NCBI RefSeq assembly: GCF_000002075.1
Contig: NW_004798466.1
Span: 22,416 to 86,415 of the forward strand
DNA length: 64,000 bases
From: Aplysia californica
Lineage: Eukaryota; Mollusca; Gastropoda; Aplysiida; Aplysiidae
Direction: 5' to 3'
Shown here: positions 1-12,017 of the stretch, piece by piece
Numbering within the stretch: the stretch's first letter is position 1
Layout: every line of letters begins with the position of its first letter
Position numbers and translations under genes: made by a program
The notes under the pieces: generated by a model
Told to the model about the DNA's origin: nothing
Database searches by the model: none
Seen by the model: only the letters and a program-made list of their open reading frames with translations

Positions 1-619
1 GTTTCGGCACCTCGCCTGCGTTCTGGTCCCGAGTCAGTGTAGCTCCTGGCTCAGCGCACGCGCAGCGCGCATCCTCTTACGTGTCATTCGGGTCCCGAGT
101 CGGATCCCCATTCACGCAGGTCAAGTGTGTGCGCGTCAGTCTTCTTGAGTTTGTGTGCGTTTGTGGCCTTCTTCTAGAACCACCTGCGTTGGTTCGTAAT
201 CGAGGCATACGTCTCATTCAAAACATGCCAAGTTGATAGCTCTAGATGTTCGTCCAATGAAATTATAGAAGAAATTGACCCACTTAGACATGAGGAGCTC
301 GAAAGGATAGTCAGGAAACAAGACTTCCATTTTTCTATACAAAATATTTCAAATGAGCTTGATTTTGTATGAAATGATACTACCTGATAAAAGATGAGCT
401 TGTTTAATAGTTTTGAATACCCTTGTGCAGGTACAAAGAACAATTTGAGTGTAAAACATTCGGAAATTGACCTAAAAAATTATCCCTTTTTGAACCTCAG
501 GTCATTCATAACAAGAGCGTCCAGAAAGGTTATTCAAATGGGCGTAACTACTCGTAATGTCTTATCAGCTTGTGAGAGGGGGGTTATTCATGTGTTTGTA
601 ACACTTTATAAATAGAATG
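1..619. other. Gene-free flank, GC-rich start
   Basis: The first 170 bases are GC- and CpG-rich and could be promoter or 5' UTR sequence, perhaps of the zinc-finger gene that starts at 2763, but no splice donor or conserved protein ties them to it. The rest holds only short frames with no recognisable domain. Confidence 0.3.
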
Positions 620-907
620 CTATGAAGTAGAGGTGTGCGAGTCCAGCATATTAAGATTCGAGTCCACACTCGAGTATCTGCTCTGGACTCGAGTAATTAC
701 TCGAGTAATTACTCGAGTCCCACGGCTCTTAAGACTCGAGTAATTACTCGAGTAATAGTATCCCGAGAGGGAATTTTAATGGGTTTCAAAAAAAGTTTTG
801 TTGAATATCGGACAGAAAATAGAGTGTCTTCCTAAGAGGGAGCTTGAGTAGGCTTATGGCAATTCTAGACACATGCTGTTTATACCGTATTTATTTTATT
901 TTATCTT

Positions 908-1250
908 AGGAAGTGGCTATTCTCACCCCAGGTGAGAATTAAAAATGTGATCAACCTCTTACCCCGGGTGAGACTTGCCAGCGTTGGCTATTCTCACCCG
1001 GTGTGAAACAAAACCGGTTTTTCCTAATTTCTGAATACTTCCTATAGGGGAGGATGATTAAATAGACAAACCCCTTTTTAAAAAAATGATATTATAACAC
1101 AAAAGTAAAACTAATTTGGTCTACAAAGATGCTACGGCTATTTCACTTTTAGAATAGAGCCGAACTACCCTAATCGGCATTTTGTTTTGCCCAGAAGTTC
1201 TCGCTATATCAAGGCTACTCTCTCTCTCTGTCTCTCTCTCTCTCTCTCTG

Positions 1251-1312
<62 letters not shown>

Positions 1313-1500
1313 ACATGCCCGCAGATAAAATTGCATGTTTTTAACACAAGAGAACTGGAACGTTTGTTTACACCACAGAATTCAATAGAAAAAAAGTGTA
1401 GATCTAGAATTCTGTGGTTTACACTGGGTATCACGGTAAACGCACACTGGAAGAGAATAGCCAAAAGGCTCGCTCTCTCACCCCGGGTGAGGGAGAAGCT
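908..1500 (+). mobile_element. Palindrome-ended MITE, copy 1 (nested)
   Basis: The sequence begins GGAAGTGGCTATTCTCACC and carries three blocks related to the palindrome CTCACCCCGGGTGAG near the left end and one near the right end (about 1479-1493). About 590 bp matches, in reverse orientation, the element at 34335-35100. Shared parts include the block around 1120-1200 and the acttcct/gaatact block near 1025. It sits inside the hAT-like MITE and is therefore younger than it. It has no coding capacity, and its exact ends and target duplication could not be fixed. The family is not one I can name. Confidence 0.65.
1217..1310. repeat. (CT)n microsatellite
   Basis: About 95 bases of CT with a few G interruptions, inside the palindrome-ended MITE. 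The sister element at 34.3-35.1 kb has purine runs at the matching place (34548-34586 and 34765-34787), so the tract travels with the element. The long SL/RE reading frames here are artefacts. Confidence 0.95.
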
Positions 1501-1987
1501 TACAACTGTATAACAACTAAGCTAGAATAGAGGTGGTCTTTATCTTATTTTTTCTTTTTTTTTTTTTTTTAAATAATTCTCTGTTACAACAGTAAGAATA
1601 AAATGTACACAGACTGTAAACCTCAGACAGTGCACTTCATAAAAAAAAAGAAGTTTGATTGGTCATCGTGGGCTTTTAACAGTGGTTTCCTTTTTGCTTT
1701 TTTCTGGGATTTTTTTTCGTTTTTTTCCTTTGGGGGAAGGAATTTTTTTGTTTTTGTTGTTTCTTTTCCTTCAGTTTAAAAAATTGCTTATTAGAATGTT
1801 TCTTTTATCTATTCTTAACTTTTTTTAAAACCAAATTTTTCTCCTTTTTTGTTTTCCCCCTACAGACTCGAGTCTGGACTCGAGTCCTTACTCGAGTAAA
1901 TTACTTGTGACTCGAGTCTGGACTCGCCGCATGTATTACTCGAGTACTCGAGTCTGGACTCGTTACTCGCACACCTCTACTATGAAG

Positions 1988-2762
1988 GATAGAGCGTTAT
2001 TTTCATCATCAGTTAACACACTCCCGCGGTATTCATGGCGGCCTGCCCGGCGAGTCCGACGTAATCGGTTGCTGATAAGATACGCATCTGGGCACAGACG
2101 CAGGATAAGAGTTAAGAAACAGTTTGACAGGGAGATGTATCTCACTGAGCGCTATCAGAATATGCTCCGAAAAAAACAATTTTCGAAAAATTGTAGAATT
2201 CACAGTTTTATCGGGCAACCGACTATGTCGCATTTTAAGAAAGTGGAGAAAATGAAAGTTCAAAGTGTGAAAGTCTGTGTCTCATAGTGATTTTTAAGCG
2301 TTCTTTTACCTTACATAGCACAGCATGTAGTGAGGTTATCCATGGGATCATTTGCAGAGAAGATAGTTTGATTTTTAGATAATATTACAAGGGAAAAAAC
2401 TTTTATTTTAAATTGCGACATATCACATCAGGTTTTTCATCTAGAGTCTTCATTTACCTTAGTATTGTCTATCCTCAGATACGCTGAGATGACAAGGGAG
2501 CTAACGTAGACACTCAGGACAGACAAGGAAAAGTATAGTGTGAATGGTTACGCCTTTGGGGCTGCCAAAACAAGAGAAGGAAAGACATTTTTAACTTAAA
2601 ATATATTTCAAAATGGTCATTTTTGTGATCTTAGCACACTGATTCATCAAACGAATTGATTTAGATCTTGTCATGCTGGTTCTTCAAATGGATCAGTGAA
2701 ATGACAATCATCGATTCTATACCTAGACAGTCCAGATCTGTTATCTTATTCTCAGCTGCAAA
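1988..2762. other. Region upstream of the zinc-finger gene
   Basis: No recognisable gene. A frame at 1981-2287 encodes a basic, Arg-rich peptide ending in a stop, with no family resemblance that I can see. A pyrimidine-rich stretch ending TTCTCAG at about 2750-2757, just before the ATG at 2763, could be a 3' splice site and would imply an upstream non-coding exon. Confidence 0.3.
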
Positions 2763-5700
2763 ATGGAATTACCAACATTATTATCAACTGCAACCTGGCA
2801 AAAGTTTTATGAGCATTATGGAAAGTTTGCTAATAGAAGAATTCGGAAGGACACTGGTCAGTGGAGAGAGATGAGTCCTGCAGGTGGTGGGATGTCCTCT
2901 CTGTTTTTGTGGGTCGGCAGAGCCCTGGCTCCACAGCTGTTTCGTTCATCAGGGATCTGCCAAGAAGACATGCAGAAAATGGATAGTTTTGTTTTTCAGT
3001 TAGAACGAGATTCTTTACTTGAAATTTACAACATGTATATACATTTCATGTCAGAATCTTCATGTCGTCAAAAAGCCTCTGACAGTGGCAGAGTGGTGGA
3101 TGATGTGAATGTTGCATTGCCTCAGAATGAGGACAGGCTGGGTGTGGCGGTGGAAGAGCCCAAGGAGGGGATTACAACATCCAAGATGGCAGAGCTGTCC
3201 GTTGATGATGAGGAAGTCAATATGGAAGATCAGCAAGCATGGAAAACAAGTGCTAATAAGAAAAGAAAAAATAAGCTTCAAAGAAAAGACCACCAAACAA
3301 GACGGATGGAAATGGGTGTAAAATTTGGTGCTGAAAGTGAGAGTCAGTCGATGAATGATGTAGCAGAATCTTCTGACATCCTGCCAAGGGGCAGTGTTGA
3401 AGATGTTAGAGAGGTGACCACTGAGGTGAACCTGAGAGATCTAAATGTTAATGAAGAGAAGGGTACAGCACGTGGCAGTGATGTAGAAATGAACTCATAT
3501 GCAGACAGTGGAGAGGATCATGTTACGGAAGAGGGGACTGCTGGAATGCCACTCAAACACTCAAGCAAGAGCAAAAACTCTGAGAATGAAAACTTAAATG
3601 ACACATCATCTGATGGCAGAACAGAAGCCCCAGAAAACGATGGAGGCGCAGCCTTGAAGACTAAGAAAAAAGGTAGAAAGTTGAAGAAAGCAAAACGGGT
3701 CATCGTGAGAACTGCTTCACAAGGAACTTTGTCAGAGACGGTGACCGAGGATGTAGATGGGAACGTCCCAATTTTGTGTGCAGCATGCAAAAAAACCTTT
3801 TCCAGGTCGAGAGATCTGGTGGTCCATTGGAGAGAAACTCATGAGGAAGAGGAGGAGGATAAGGAAAAAACCCCCAAAGCTTTTCTGTGCAAGGAGTGTG
3901 GCAAGTCGTTCCGCGGGTTTTACAAGTTGCGGTTACACTATAGAATCCACACAGGGTCCCGCCCGCACAGCTGTGAAGTTTGCGGGAAAAAGTTTCGTTT
4001 GATCAAAGGCTTGGAGGTTCATCGGCGCAGTCATTCCAAAGAAAAGCCATTCAAATGTGACCTGTGTCCCGCCAGTTTCTCTGACAACAAGGGACTTAAC
4101 TGCCACAAACGCTGGCACAAGGGAGAGAAAACTCATGTGTGTGAGATATGTGGACAGCAGTTTTCTAACTCTACGAATCTTAGCGTCCACCTACGCATGC
4201 ACTCAGGGGAGAAGCCATACAAGTGTGAGCTGTGTGATATGTCTTTCACGCAGCGCTCCACAATGAAGGCACATGTCAGGTAAATCTTTTACTCTCTCAC
4301 CTACACAACCCCCCCCACCACCCCCCACGCATCATTCACTTACTTCTCAATGTACCAGCATTATATGTGGATGGTTGGAGAGCGCAACTGCTAGTTTCTG
4401 CTTCTTTTCTGTCCCTCTGTTGTTTGTTTCCATCTTTTTTCTTTCTTTTTCCCAGTTTAGATGTCCTTCTTCTTATTGTAGTTTTCAATGTCAAAAGCAA
4501 CGTAATTGTAATAGAATTGTTTTCAATAAGTTCATAAGCACTACATTACTAGGACTTTGTAGTGATCATAATTTTCCATTAGCAACCATCATAATTGTCA
4601 GTTTGAGAGAATAAAGTCTGTCTTGATGTGCAACGTTTCAGTTCTCATTTACCTGTTTTTCTGAGATGTTATGAAATACTGGATACTGGGCAGTTTTTTT
4701 GAGGTATATGTTAGGGGGATCTTGAATTCGCCCCTCGATCAAAAAATAGGACACCAGTCGGAGAAGCTGAAGCTGTTCGTGAACTCGCACCCCCCCCCCC
4801 CCCATGGATCCATATAAGTAAATGAGGCAGTCGCATAGAAATCGAGTACTTGCTACTATTGCAGCTGCACTGCATTGACGCATTGTGTGACCTAGAACAG
4901 ACATCCTCTCTGCTCCAGACCATGGCATAGACTGAGCAGCCCCCTCTTCCCCCCCCCCCCCCCACACACACACACTTTTTTCTTTTCTTGAATGAAGCTT
5001 ACATTACTGTTATGATGTCACTGAGCTTGAACCGATTTTTGTGTGTGTGCACTTGATTCAAGTTTTGGGCGGTTTATCGATCACTGATGTCTTGTGTATT
5101 GTGTACACCTGCCGTGTGTGTGTGGATTAAATATCCAACTTAAAATGATAAGTATATACCCCTCTTTGAAATCCTAATCTTACCTCCTAATGGTGAGCAG
5201 GGATAACTATAACATTGTACTTCAAATTAAGAACACACACACACACCCACACGCAATGCTCAGAGATATGAATGATTATTTACCAGTTTCGATACCCTAT
5301 TTCTGTCATTTAAAAAAATATTCTATTAAAAAAGAGGGGTGAGTTAAGGTTCAAACTTTCCGCATGTAGGGCTGTGACGTCATGGGGGGGGTGAATTGCA
5401 TTGCATCTGTCTGTTACCCCCACCCCCTCACAAAACTGATTAATCTGCAACATTATTTTTGCCTTCAAAGTAGATGGACGGTGAGTGAATATAGAAAATA
5501 GAACTTTTCTCTACTAAACAGTAATTGTCTTGATCGTGTTTCTTTTTTTAAAATAGTATATTTGGAAAGGGTGAAGATGTTATCATGATGATAAACCTTG
5601 CATAGCATAGAAAAGAAATAACTGTCTCTGAAAGTTTCTTTCTTTTCTCCCTTTCCTCCTATTTTATTGTTCTTCCATAATTTTGTTCATAATGCCGTTA

Positions 5701-8700
5701 TTTGTCTTTGTGACACGTAAGATGTAAAAAATTACTGTGGGTTTACTGTCTTTGGGTTTTGTTTTTGTGACCAGGGTTCACAAGGGAGACAAACCTTACA
5801 AATGTGAGCTGTGCGACTGGTCTTTTGTGGCTAAAACCCACTTGACCACGCACATGCGCACCCACACCCAGGAGCGGCCCTACAAGTGCTCACAATGCTC
5901 ATTCACGGGCCCCACTCGCCACAGCGTGCGGACACATGAGGTGACCCACTCGGCCAGCAAGCCCTTTGCCTGCCCGCAGTGCCACATGACGTTCAAGCGA
6001 AAGTCACACCTGCGGGCCCACTGCTTAACTCACAAGAAATACAGTGAGCTGCATCGCGACACGCACCACGCCAGTGTCCCCCCGGAAACCCCCCTAGACA
6101 AACAGGAGACAAGCCATGACCCTCAAACTGTGATTTCTGGCGAGGCAACTCCGGAGCAAAAAGTCCCGCCTGAGTCCCTCCACACATCTGACCGCAGCAA
6201 ACAGATAGGTCGGGACCCAGTCAAAACCGTTGTTCCACAGACAAATGTTCCGTCAATCACATCCTTGTTGCTTTCGAAACCACCCGAGGTAGGGCTCAGT
6301 ACTCACGGTGAACATGTGGAAACCCGTCCTGGTGGATGGGAGCAGGAACAGGGTGATTCCCCACAGCACCATGGCCGTCACAAGTTTGACAAGCGCCATC
6401 GTCATCGTCGTCATCATCATCGTCGTCATCATCATCGTCGTCAGCATCATGATGATCAGGAGCAACAGCAACAGGCGGGCAGCAACGTAGAGCAGCAGCC
6501 TTATCAGTACAGTCAGCCTCATCAGACGCAGCAATATCAGCAACAACAGCTACTGCAACACCAGCAACAGCAACATCATCATCAGCAGCAGCAGCAACAG
6601 CAACATCAGCAGCAGCAGCAAGAGCTGCAACAGCAACATCAGCAGCAGCAAGAGCTACAGCAGCAGCAGCAGCAAGAGCTACATCAGCAGCAGCAAGAGC
6701 TACATCAGCAACATCAGACACATCAGCAGCAGCAAGAGCTACATCAGCAACATCAGACACATCAGCAGCAGCAAGAGCTGCATCAGCAACAGCAAAAGTT
6801 ACATCAGCAACATCAGACACATCAGCAGCAGCAAGAGCTGCATCAGCAACAGCAGCAAGCGCTGCATCAGCAACAGCAACACCAGCAGCAGCAAGAGCTA
6901 CATCAGCAGCAGCAAGAGCTACATCAGCAACAGCAAGAGCTACATCAGCAACAGCAGCAGCAGCATGAACATCAGAGCTACCACTCCTGGGTCCCCAGCG
7001 AGGTGGGTTCTGAAGGTACATTACCCTCCCAAGTGCCTGTGCCTCAGAGCGACTCCCCTCCCCACCCAGTCCCACTCCCACACCCACTCCCACACCCACT
7101 CCCACTCCCACATCCACACTCACAACCACACCCACATCAGGGAGAGGGGTACGGCTACAGTCCAGAGCTCCTGGAACATCCGCATGTTCTCCCACCTCAC
7201 CAGCGACGGCTCAGGGAGCTTGGAGAACTTTCTTTTCAAAACACTGAGCAGTTGTCGGAGACGGCAAACCAACTACAGTCACACCTACAACAACATCAAC
7301 AACAGCCGCTGCAGCAACAACAATATTCCCTGATGTTGTCATCGTCGAAACATCGGATCCGACTGGAAGAACCGCCGCAACACGAGTCGCCAGACTATCG
7401 GCACGGCTATCACTCGTCGCTGACCGCAGGAGAATCACGGCACTGGTATTCCACAGTGAAACCGTCTGAGGGCGTTGATGATGTGACAGTCTCGCAGCAA
7501 AAACGCAGCGAGCGAGAACTGTCTCTCCGTCACGATCGTCTCGTCTCTGAGACAGTTCAACATCTACAGCATCAGCACCAGCGGCACAATTCTTTGCTCC
7601 AACTGCCGGAGTCAGAGCACCTCCGTGAACCGGAGCAGCTGACACAGAGACATTTCAGAGATGTTTCTTATCAACACGATAGTCGCGTATCTTCTGAGAT
7701 GATGAGAGAGTCACAGATTCAACAAAAGCAACAAAAACAAGAGGAACAGCAGTCTTCTGTCATTCCTTCATCAGAGAAACACTCACAGTTTGGACAGCTA
7801 CACGGTCAGTCCCAGTTTTATGAATCTGTGCCAGCCAAAAGTGATGGTCACCTTCCTCCTCCTCCTCCTCATCATCATCTCAGTCGTCGTCATCCTCCCC
7901 CTCACAGCAAACAGCTACATCATCACCATCATCAGCCTCAGTTTGACCACCATCAGCGTGCGGAGGATCGCACCTACCCCCGTCAGCAGCAGCTCTCGCT
8001 GGAAGTCCAGCAGTCTCTATCTCTGCACAGAGAGCACGGCTACTTGGAGCACGGATCCTCCAAAGAACAGAGTCAGTATCAACAACAACAACAGTGGCAG
8101 TTAGACAGAATCAATTTGCCAGATGATTATAATTATCGTCGTGTTTATCAACGGGATTATACTGATCTCAGGACTGTGGAACATTCTAGTCTAGACAGAC
8201 CTCTAGAACATTCTAGTCTAGTCAGACTTTTGGAACATTCTAGTCTAGACAGACTAGAACATTCTAGTCTAGACAAACCTCTAGAACGTTCTAGTCTAGA
8301 ACGTTCTAGTCAAGACAGACCTCTAGAACATTCTAGTTTAGTCAGACTTTTGGAACATTCTAGTCTAGACAGACTAGAACATTCTAGTCTAGACAAACCT
8401 CTAGAACGTTCTAGTCTAGAACGTTCTAGTCAAGACAGACCTCTAGAACATTCTAGTCTAGTCAGACTTTTGGAACATTCTAGTCTAGACAGACTAGAAC
8501 ATTCTAGTCTAGACAAACCTCTAGAACGTTCTAGTCTAAACAGACCTTTAGAACGTTCTAGTCTAGTCAGACTTTTGGAACATTCTACTCTAGACAGACC
8601 TCTAGAACATTCTATTCTAGACAGACAAGAGCGTTATAGTCAAGACAGACCTCTAGAAAATTCTAGTTTAGACAGACTTTTGGAACATTCTAATCGAGAC

Positions 8701-9531
8701 AGACGTGTGGAACGTTCTAGTCTAGACAGACGTGTGGAACGTTCTAGTCTAACTGTTGGTCTAGCAGAGTTACCAGAGACTGAAGCTAGAAAGGCTTACA
8801 GCCCATCCCAGCCTCACCATTTCCACCACCGCATTGATGTTCAGGAAGCACAACCACAGCGGGACTTTCATGAACTGGTGCCAGCCACAACTAGTACCCC
8901 CCACCCCCATCATCATCACTACCGTCAGAGTTATCATCACGACCATCATCATCAACGGCCCAGTAGTGAGCAGCGCCACAGGGAAGAGAAAAGCCATGAC
9001 AAATTCCCATCGGAGAAGAGTTATAGACATGTTTCTCTTACTCCTTCTCTCCCTCCTCCCTTACCTTCTTACCGTCATCATGACATTCATCATCATCATC
9101 AGCGTCCTCATCACCCCCAACGACTTGATGACCCTCCGCAACAACATTTTTACCAGCTTCTCCAGCCCGCACATGAGGAAGCCCAACGACAACCACAACA
9201 AGGTCATCAACATCTGCAACATCCTTCTCAGCAGCAGCAGTTTCACCCACATCTGCGGGATGAACTAGACGACCATTACCATGGGTCCCCGCATCATGTC
9301 ATACACTCGCAGCATCTCCCGCGTGGTCATGTGACTGACTCGGCTCCTGAGGGCTACGGTCAGGGTATCGGGGACGATGGTGGACGACCTTTGGAGTCGC
9401 GGCGCTACCACCAGCTGACAGCTGTCGACCTTGGCCCAGCTCAAGGTTATCTTGGAGAGCCACAGCCAAAGCCAGGGGTAGCATCAGGCACGGATGTAGA
9501 CGTTGATCCTTACTATCTTGTTCCTCTGTAG
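2763..9531 (+). CDS. C2H2 zinc-finger protein, Gln/His-rich tail
   Basis: Two coding exons, 2763-4279 and 5775-9531. Donor CAG|GTAAAT and acceptor GACCAG|G rebuild an Arg codon inside zinc finger 6 (HVR|VH), giving about 1757 residues. Residues 1-335 are acidic and Lys-rich with no known domain. Residues about 339-592 hold nine C2H2 fingers (CAAC, CKEC, CEVC, CDLC, CEIC, CELC, CELC, CSQC, CPQC) with canonical TGEKP-type linkers such as HSGEKPYKC. About 1160 low-complexity residues follow: His/Gln runs (about 720-905), Pro/His, then LEHSSLDR repeats (about 1305-1500) and another His-rich zone. The role inferred from the family is a nuclear DNA-binding regulator; the target is unknown. The tail lets fingers 6-9 and 1165 further residues share one exon. 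ATG 2763 is the first in frame, and an upstream non-coding exon is possible. I recognise no ortholog. Confidence 0.9.
4280..5774 (+). other. Intron 1 of the zinc-finger gene
   Basis: GT-AG intron splitting finger 6. It holds poly-C runs at 4791-4803 and 4950-4965, CA tracts near 4965 and 5232, and no recognisable gene. A frame opening at 5737 runs through the acceptor into exon 2, but its first residues are intronic. Confidence 0.85.
6400..6970 (+). repeat. Coding CAG/CAA/CAT repeat (poly-Gln/His)
   Basis: In-frame CAG, CAA and CAT codons encode QQQ, HQQ and QELHQQ units. Subunits of about 40-60 bp (ELHQQHQTHQQQQ) recur at 6700-6860. Mixed CAG/CAA usage limits slippage. It continues into Pro-His repeats near 7060-7140. 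Confidence 0.9.
8165..8760 (+). repeat. Coding minisatellite, 120-bp higher order
   Basis: The unit GAACATTCTAGTCTAGACAG and variants encode LEHSSLDRP-type peptides. Lines starting 8221, 8341 and 8461 are almost identical, so a 120-bp (40-residue) block is repeated three times without frame change. Units outside the block are more diverged. This suggests a recent expansion within an older array. Confidence 0.92.
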
Positions 9532-9601
9532 GGAGGTTGGGTGTCCGGTTTCCGTGGTGCAGCAGCTCGGTGTCTCGCCGTTGCATGAGTAGGGAGAAAT
9601 A

Positions 9602-10470
9602 CTGTCAAACCTCATTGTACCCGGTACTGTCTACTTTGGGACAAGCAAAAAGTTGGGCGCACAGGGGGGCTAACGATATAAAGGGATAGCACCGATTGCC
9701 ATCTTGGCTTGTGGTAGTAGGCTACTAGATTGATAGAGACGAGAGACAAAAGAGGTCAGTCTTGACTCATCTAGATCTGTCTTGCGTGATTGACATGCAC
9801 AGGAAAAAAAATAGGAAGCAACACATTACAATTACTGCTTCAGATAAACTTTACGTAAATAAATTGAAAGAAGGTAGGCTATATACTTGTCAAGGACTCT
9901 GTAGACGTATCCTTTTTTTTTTTTTTAAACAACCCTATGCTCGTCAGTCCTTGGGCCGCCTCAGACCTGTCAAGTAGTCTTGAGCATGAGTCCTCACAAC
10001 AAAAGCCTCACAGGCGCCCACCTACCTTTGAGTCATTGGGCTTATATCTGGTGATTCCTCTTTGAAGTTTCTCCTGGTGATTTTGAAATTTAATTCTAAT
10101 GTTTTTAAAATACAAACATGTATTGGCTGAAACTTGAAAATTATAGTATTTTCTTAATCAGCTCTAATTAAGAGAAAATCGACAACATGTGCTAAAAATA
10201 GGCTGAGCTCACAGTTCCGTGTTTGGGAAAAGACATTAATACAGCTGGCGTGTGTAGCTTGTACCTCAGATGCCAATTAGTTGGTGGTATAGCGAGGCAA
10301 ATTTGCATTAGTTTGATAAGGACCGTACAACTCAGACTGTTGGCAGATGGCAGGGTGAAGGTGCAAATACTATTACTATGATATCGGCGTTTCTTTTTGT
10401 ACATTTGCAAAACCTGCAGGTAAGCGGGGATGACAGTATAACTGGGTGCGATATAACGAGGTTTGGACTG
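9602..10470. mobile_element. Pogo/Tigger-like MITE in the 3' UTR region
   Basis: The left end CTGTCAAACCTCATTGTA and the right end, read inward as CAGTCCAAACCTCGTTATA, form an imperfect TIR. Both ends are flanked by TA (9600-9601 and 10471-10472). The 869-bp length is close to the similar element at 54197-55079. It has no transposase and begins about 70 bp after the zinc-finger stop codon, so the mRNA probably carries it. Confidence 0.6.
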
Positions 10471-10486
10471 TAGTTATCAAGTATCT

Positions 10487-10620
10487 TGGTTTTTCTGCTG
10501 GGATGTTGTATCCCTCTACCAGTCCAGGGTGGCCCTAACAGGTAGGGTTGGAAGCCTGCTTCCTAAATTATCTAAATTGTGCTGATGGGGATGTAAAAAC
10601 ACCTACTTTTTAAAAAATGA
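10487..10620 (+). mobile_element. SINE-like repeat, family D fragment
   Basis: Shares GGATGTTGTATCCCTCT, a following CTTCCTAAATTATCTAAATTG-like block and the AAAACACCTA end with the fuller copy at 45735-45955, which has a tRNA-type B box. This copy lacks the head. Confidence 0.6.
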
Positions 10621-11190
10621 AAATTTGATTTTTTAAGATGTACCGGAAGAGACTGTGTGAAATATGGTTTGTAGAAGAAATACATTGTCTCCAAGGTTTA
10701 AGCATTTAAGTTTTTTCCTTCAGCTCCCGAGTGGGAACACTTTTAACTGCCACAATGTTTTGTCAAGTAACATGTGGTTTTTATAAATATGTACTATTAC
10801 GAGTCTGATTTGACTTTTACCATTTGCCCCTTTCTTTAGCCTCATCACAATTCATATATCTCGTCTCGGAACTTCACATTTTTTTCAAGCCACGGGAAAA
10901 AAAAGGAAAACTAAGAAAGCTCTGTTGACACACCATTGGCCAACACACAACTGTACAATCCTGGTGAAATTACAAACAAATACAATGTTTTCTTTGTTCA
11001 ACCTTTGACCTGTAAACACAATCGTACTATATTTTAATCCTGGTGAAATTATAAACAAAAAAACCCCACAAAGTTTTCTTTGTTCTACCTTTGACCTGTG
11101 ATACATGTACTCCACACAAGGTGTAGAAAGTGTTTGTGCTAGAGTGTGAGATGTGTTGGAGAGTGCCGCTGGAGGCTCTTGTTTTTTTGC
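10621..11190. other. Probable 3' UTR, no gene
   Basis: AT-rich sequence with no conserved protein. A short direct repeat, ATCCTGGTGAAATTA...ACAAA, occurs at 10959 and 11038 with about 80-bp spacing. Confidence 0.4.
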
Positions 11191-11430
11191 CTAACCTTGA
11201 TTGTTTGAGTTTACCTGTGCCTAGATTTAGTTTAGATTGTTCCAGTTTACCTGTACCTAGATTGTTCCAAGTTACCTGTACCTAGATTGTTCAAGTTTAC
11301 CTGTACCCTGATTGTACAAATGTACCAAGTCACCTGTACCTCTAGATTGTCCAAGTTTACCTGTACCTTGATTGTTCAAGTTTACCTGTATCTTGATTGT
11401 TCAAGTTTACCTGTACTGGTTACCTCAACT
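11191..11430 (+). repeat. 24-bp minisatellite
   Basis: About nine imperfect copies of AGATTGTTCAAGTTTACCTGTACCT-like units, probably in the zinc-finger gene's 3' flank. Confidence 0.85.
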
Positions 11431-11792
11431 TGGCTCCCAGCAGAAACTGTCATCACATGCGTGTGCTTCATATTACTGGAAACTAATGATAACAGTCGAG
11501 ATTGTGTTTTATACGAAACAGTACGGAGACTTTGTTAGTCCATGTAGGGAGATTTTTACAACAGCATGCGCCACAACATTTAGTTGGCTTTAGTTGACAG
11601 TGGGTTGTCAGCACAGCTCATGTATATATATATATATCACCTTCTTGTTTTCTTTTCCTACAATGGAACGGCAGGACACACTCAGGATTTGTTGTTTGCT
11701 CGCTTGTTCAGATTTTCATGAAGCCATTTTAGCTTTCAGTACAACAACGGTTGTGCAATAATATTTTACGGGTATCTGCACTCTATATATAT

Positions 11793-11798
11793 AATAAA
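11793..11798 (+). other. Candidate poly(A) signal AATAAA
   Basis: First AATAAA in a T-rich context downstream of the zinc-finger gene and its 3' repeats. If used, the 3' UTR is about 2.3 kb. Another AATAAA-like site lies inside the MITE near 9859. Confidence 0.3.
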
Positions 11799-12017
11799 AG
11801 TATTAGTATTTTAATTATACATTTTATTAAAATTTTATACATGTTTATTCATTTGTATCATTTTCCTGTTTACAGCAATTTTATTGTACAAAGTTATTAT
11901 TAGCTTTTCTTACGGAAACAAGCGTTTTGGTTTTCTATAATATTATATGTACCTTGGCGTCCATTCAAAATAAACTTGCCAATTCAAAAAAATTTTTTTT
12001 CTGTTCTATCCATATCA

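Larger units (their letters stand above)
628..1979. mobile_element. hAT-like non-autonomous element (MITE)
   Basis: The ends are inverted copies of TAGAGGTGTGCGAGT. They are flanked by the identical 8-bp duplication CTATGAAG at 620-627 and 1980-1987. Eight-base duplications and a TIR containing GGTGTGCG are typical of hAT transposons. Both subterminal zones (650-760 and 1860-1975) are dense in alternating ACTCGAGT and GAGTCCAGACTC motifs, possible transposase-binding sites. There is no transposase reading frame. The interior is largely occupied by a second element at about 908-1500, so the original insertion was about 750 bp. Confidence 0.85.

Noticed and set aside
1981-2287. Arg-rich small protein
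   Set aside because: Open frame of about 100 codons with no recognisable family, directly after a transposon target duplication. No splice or start evidence distinguishes it from chance.
6296-7195. Long minus-strand frame (299 aa, Ala/Val/Asp-rich)
   Set aside because: It is the complement of the CAG/CAT coding repeat of the zinc-finger protein. Repetition keeps the opposite frame open, and it shows no domain.
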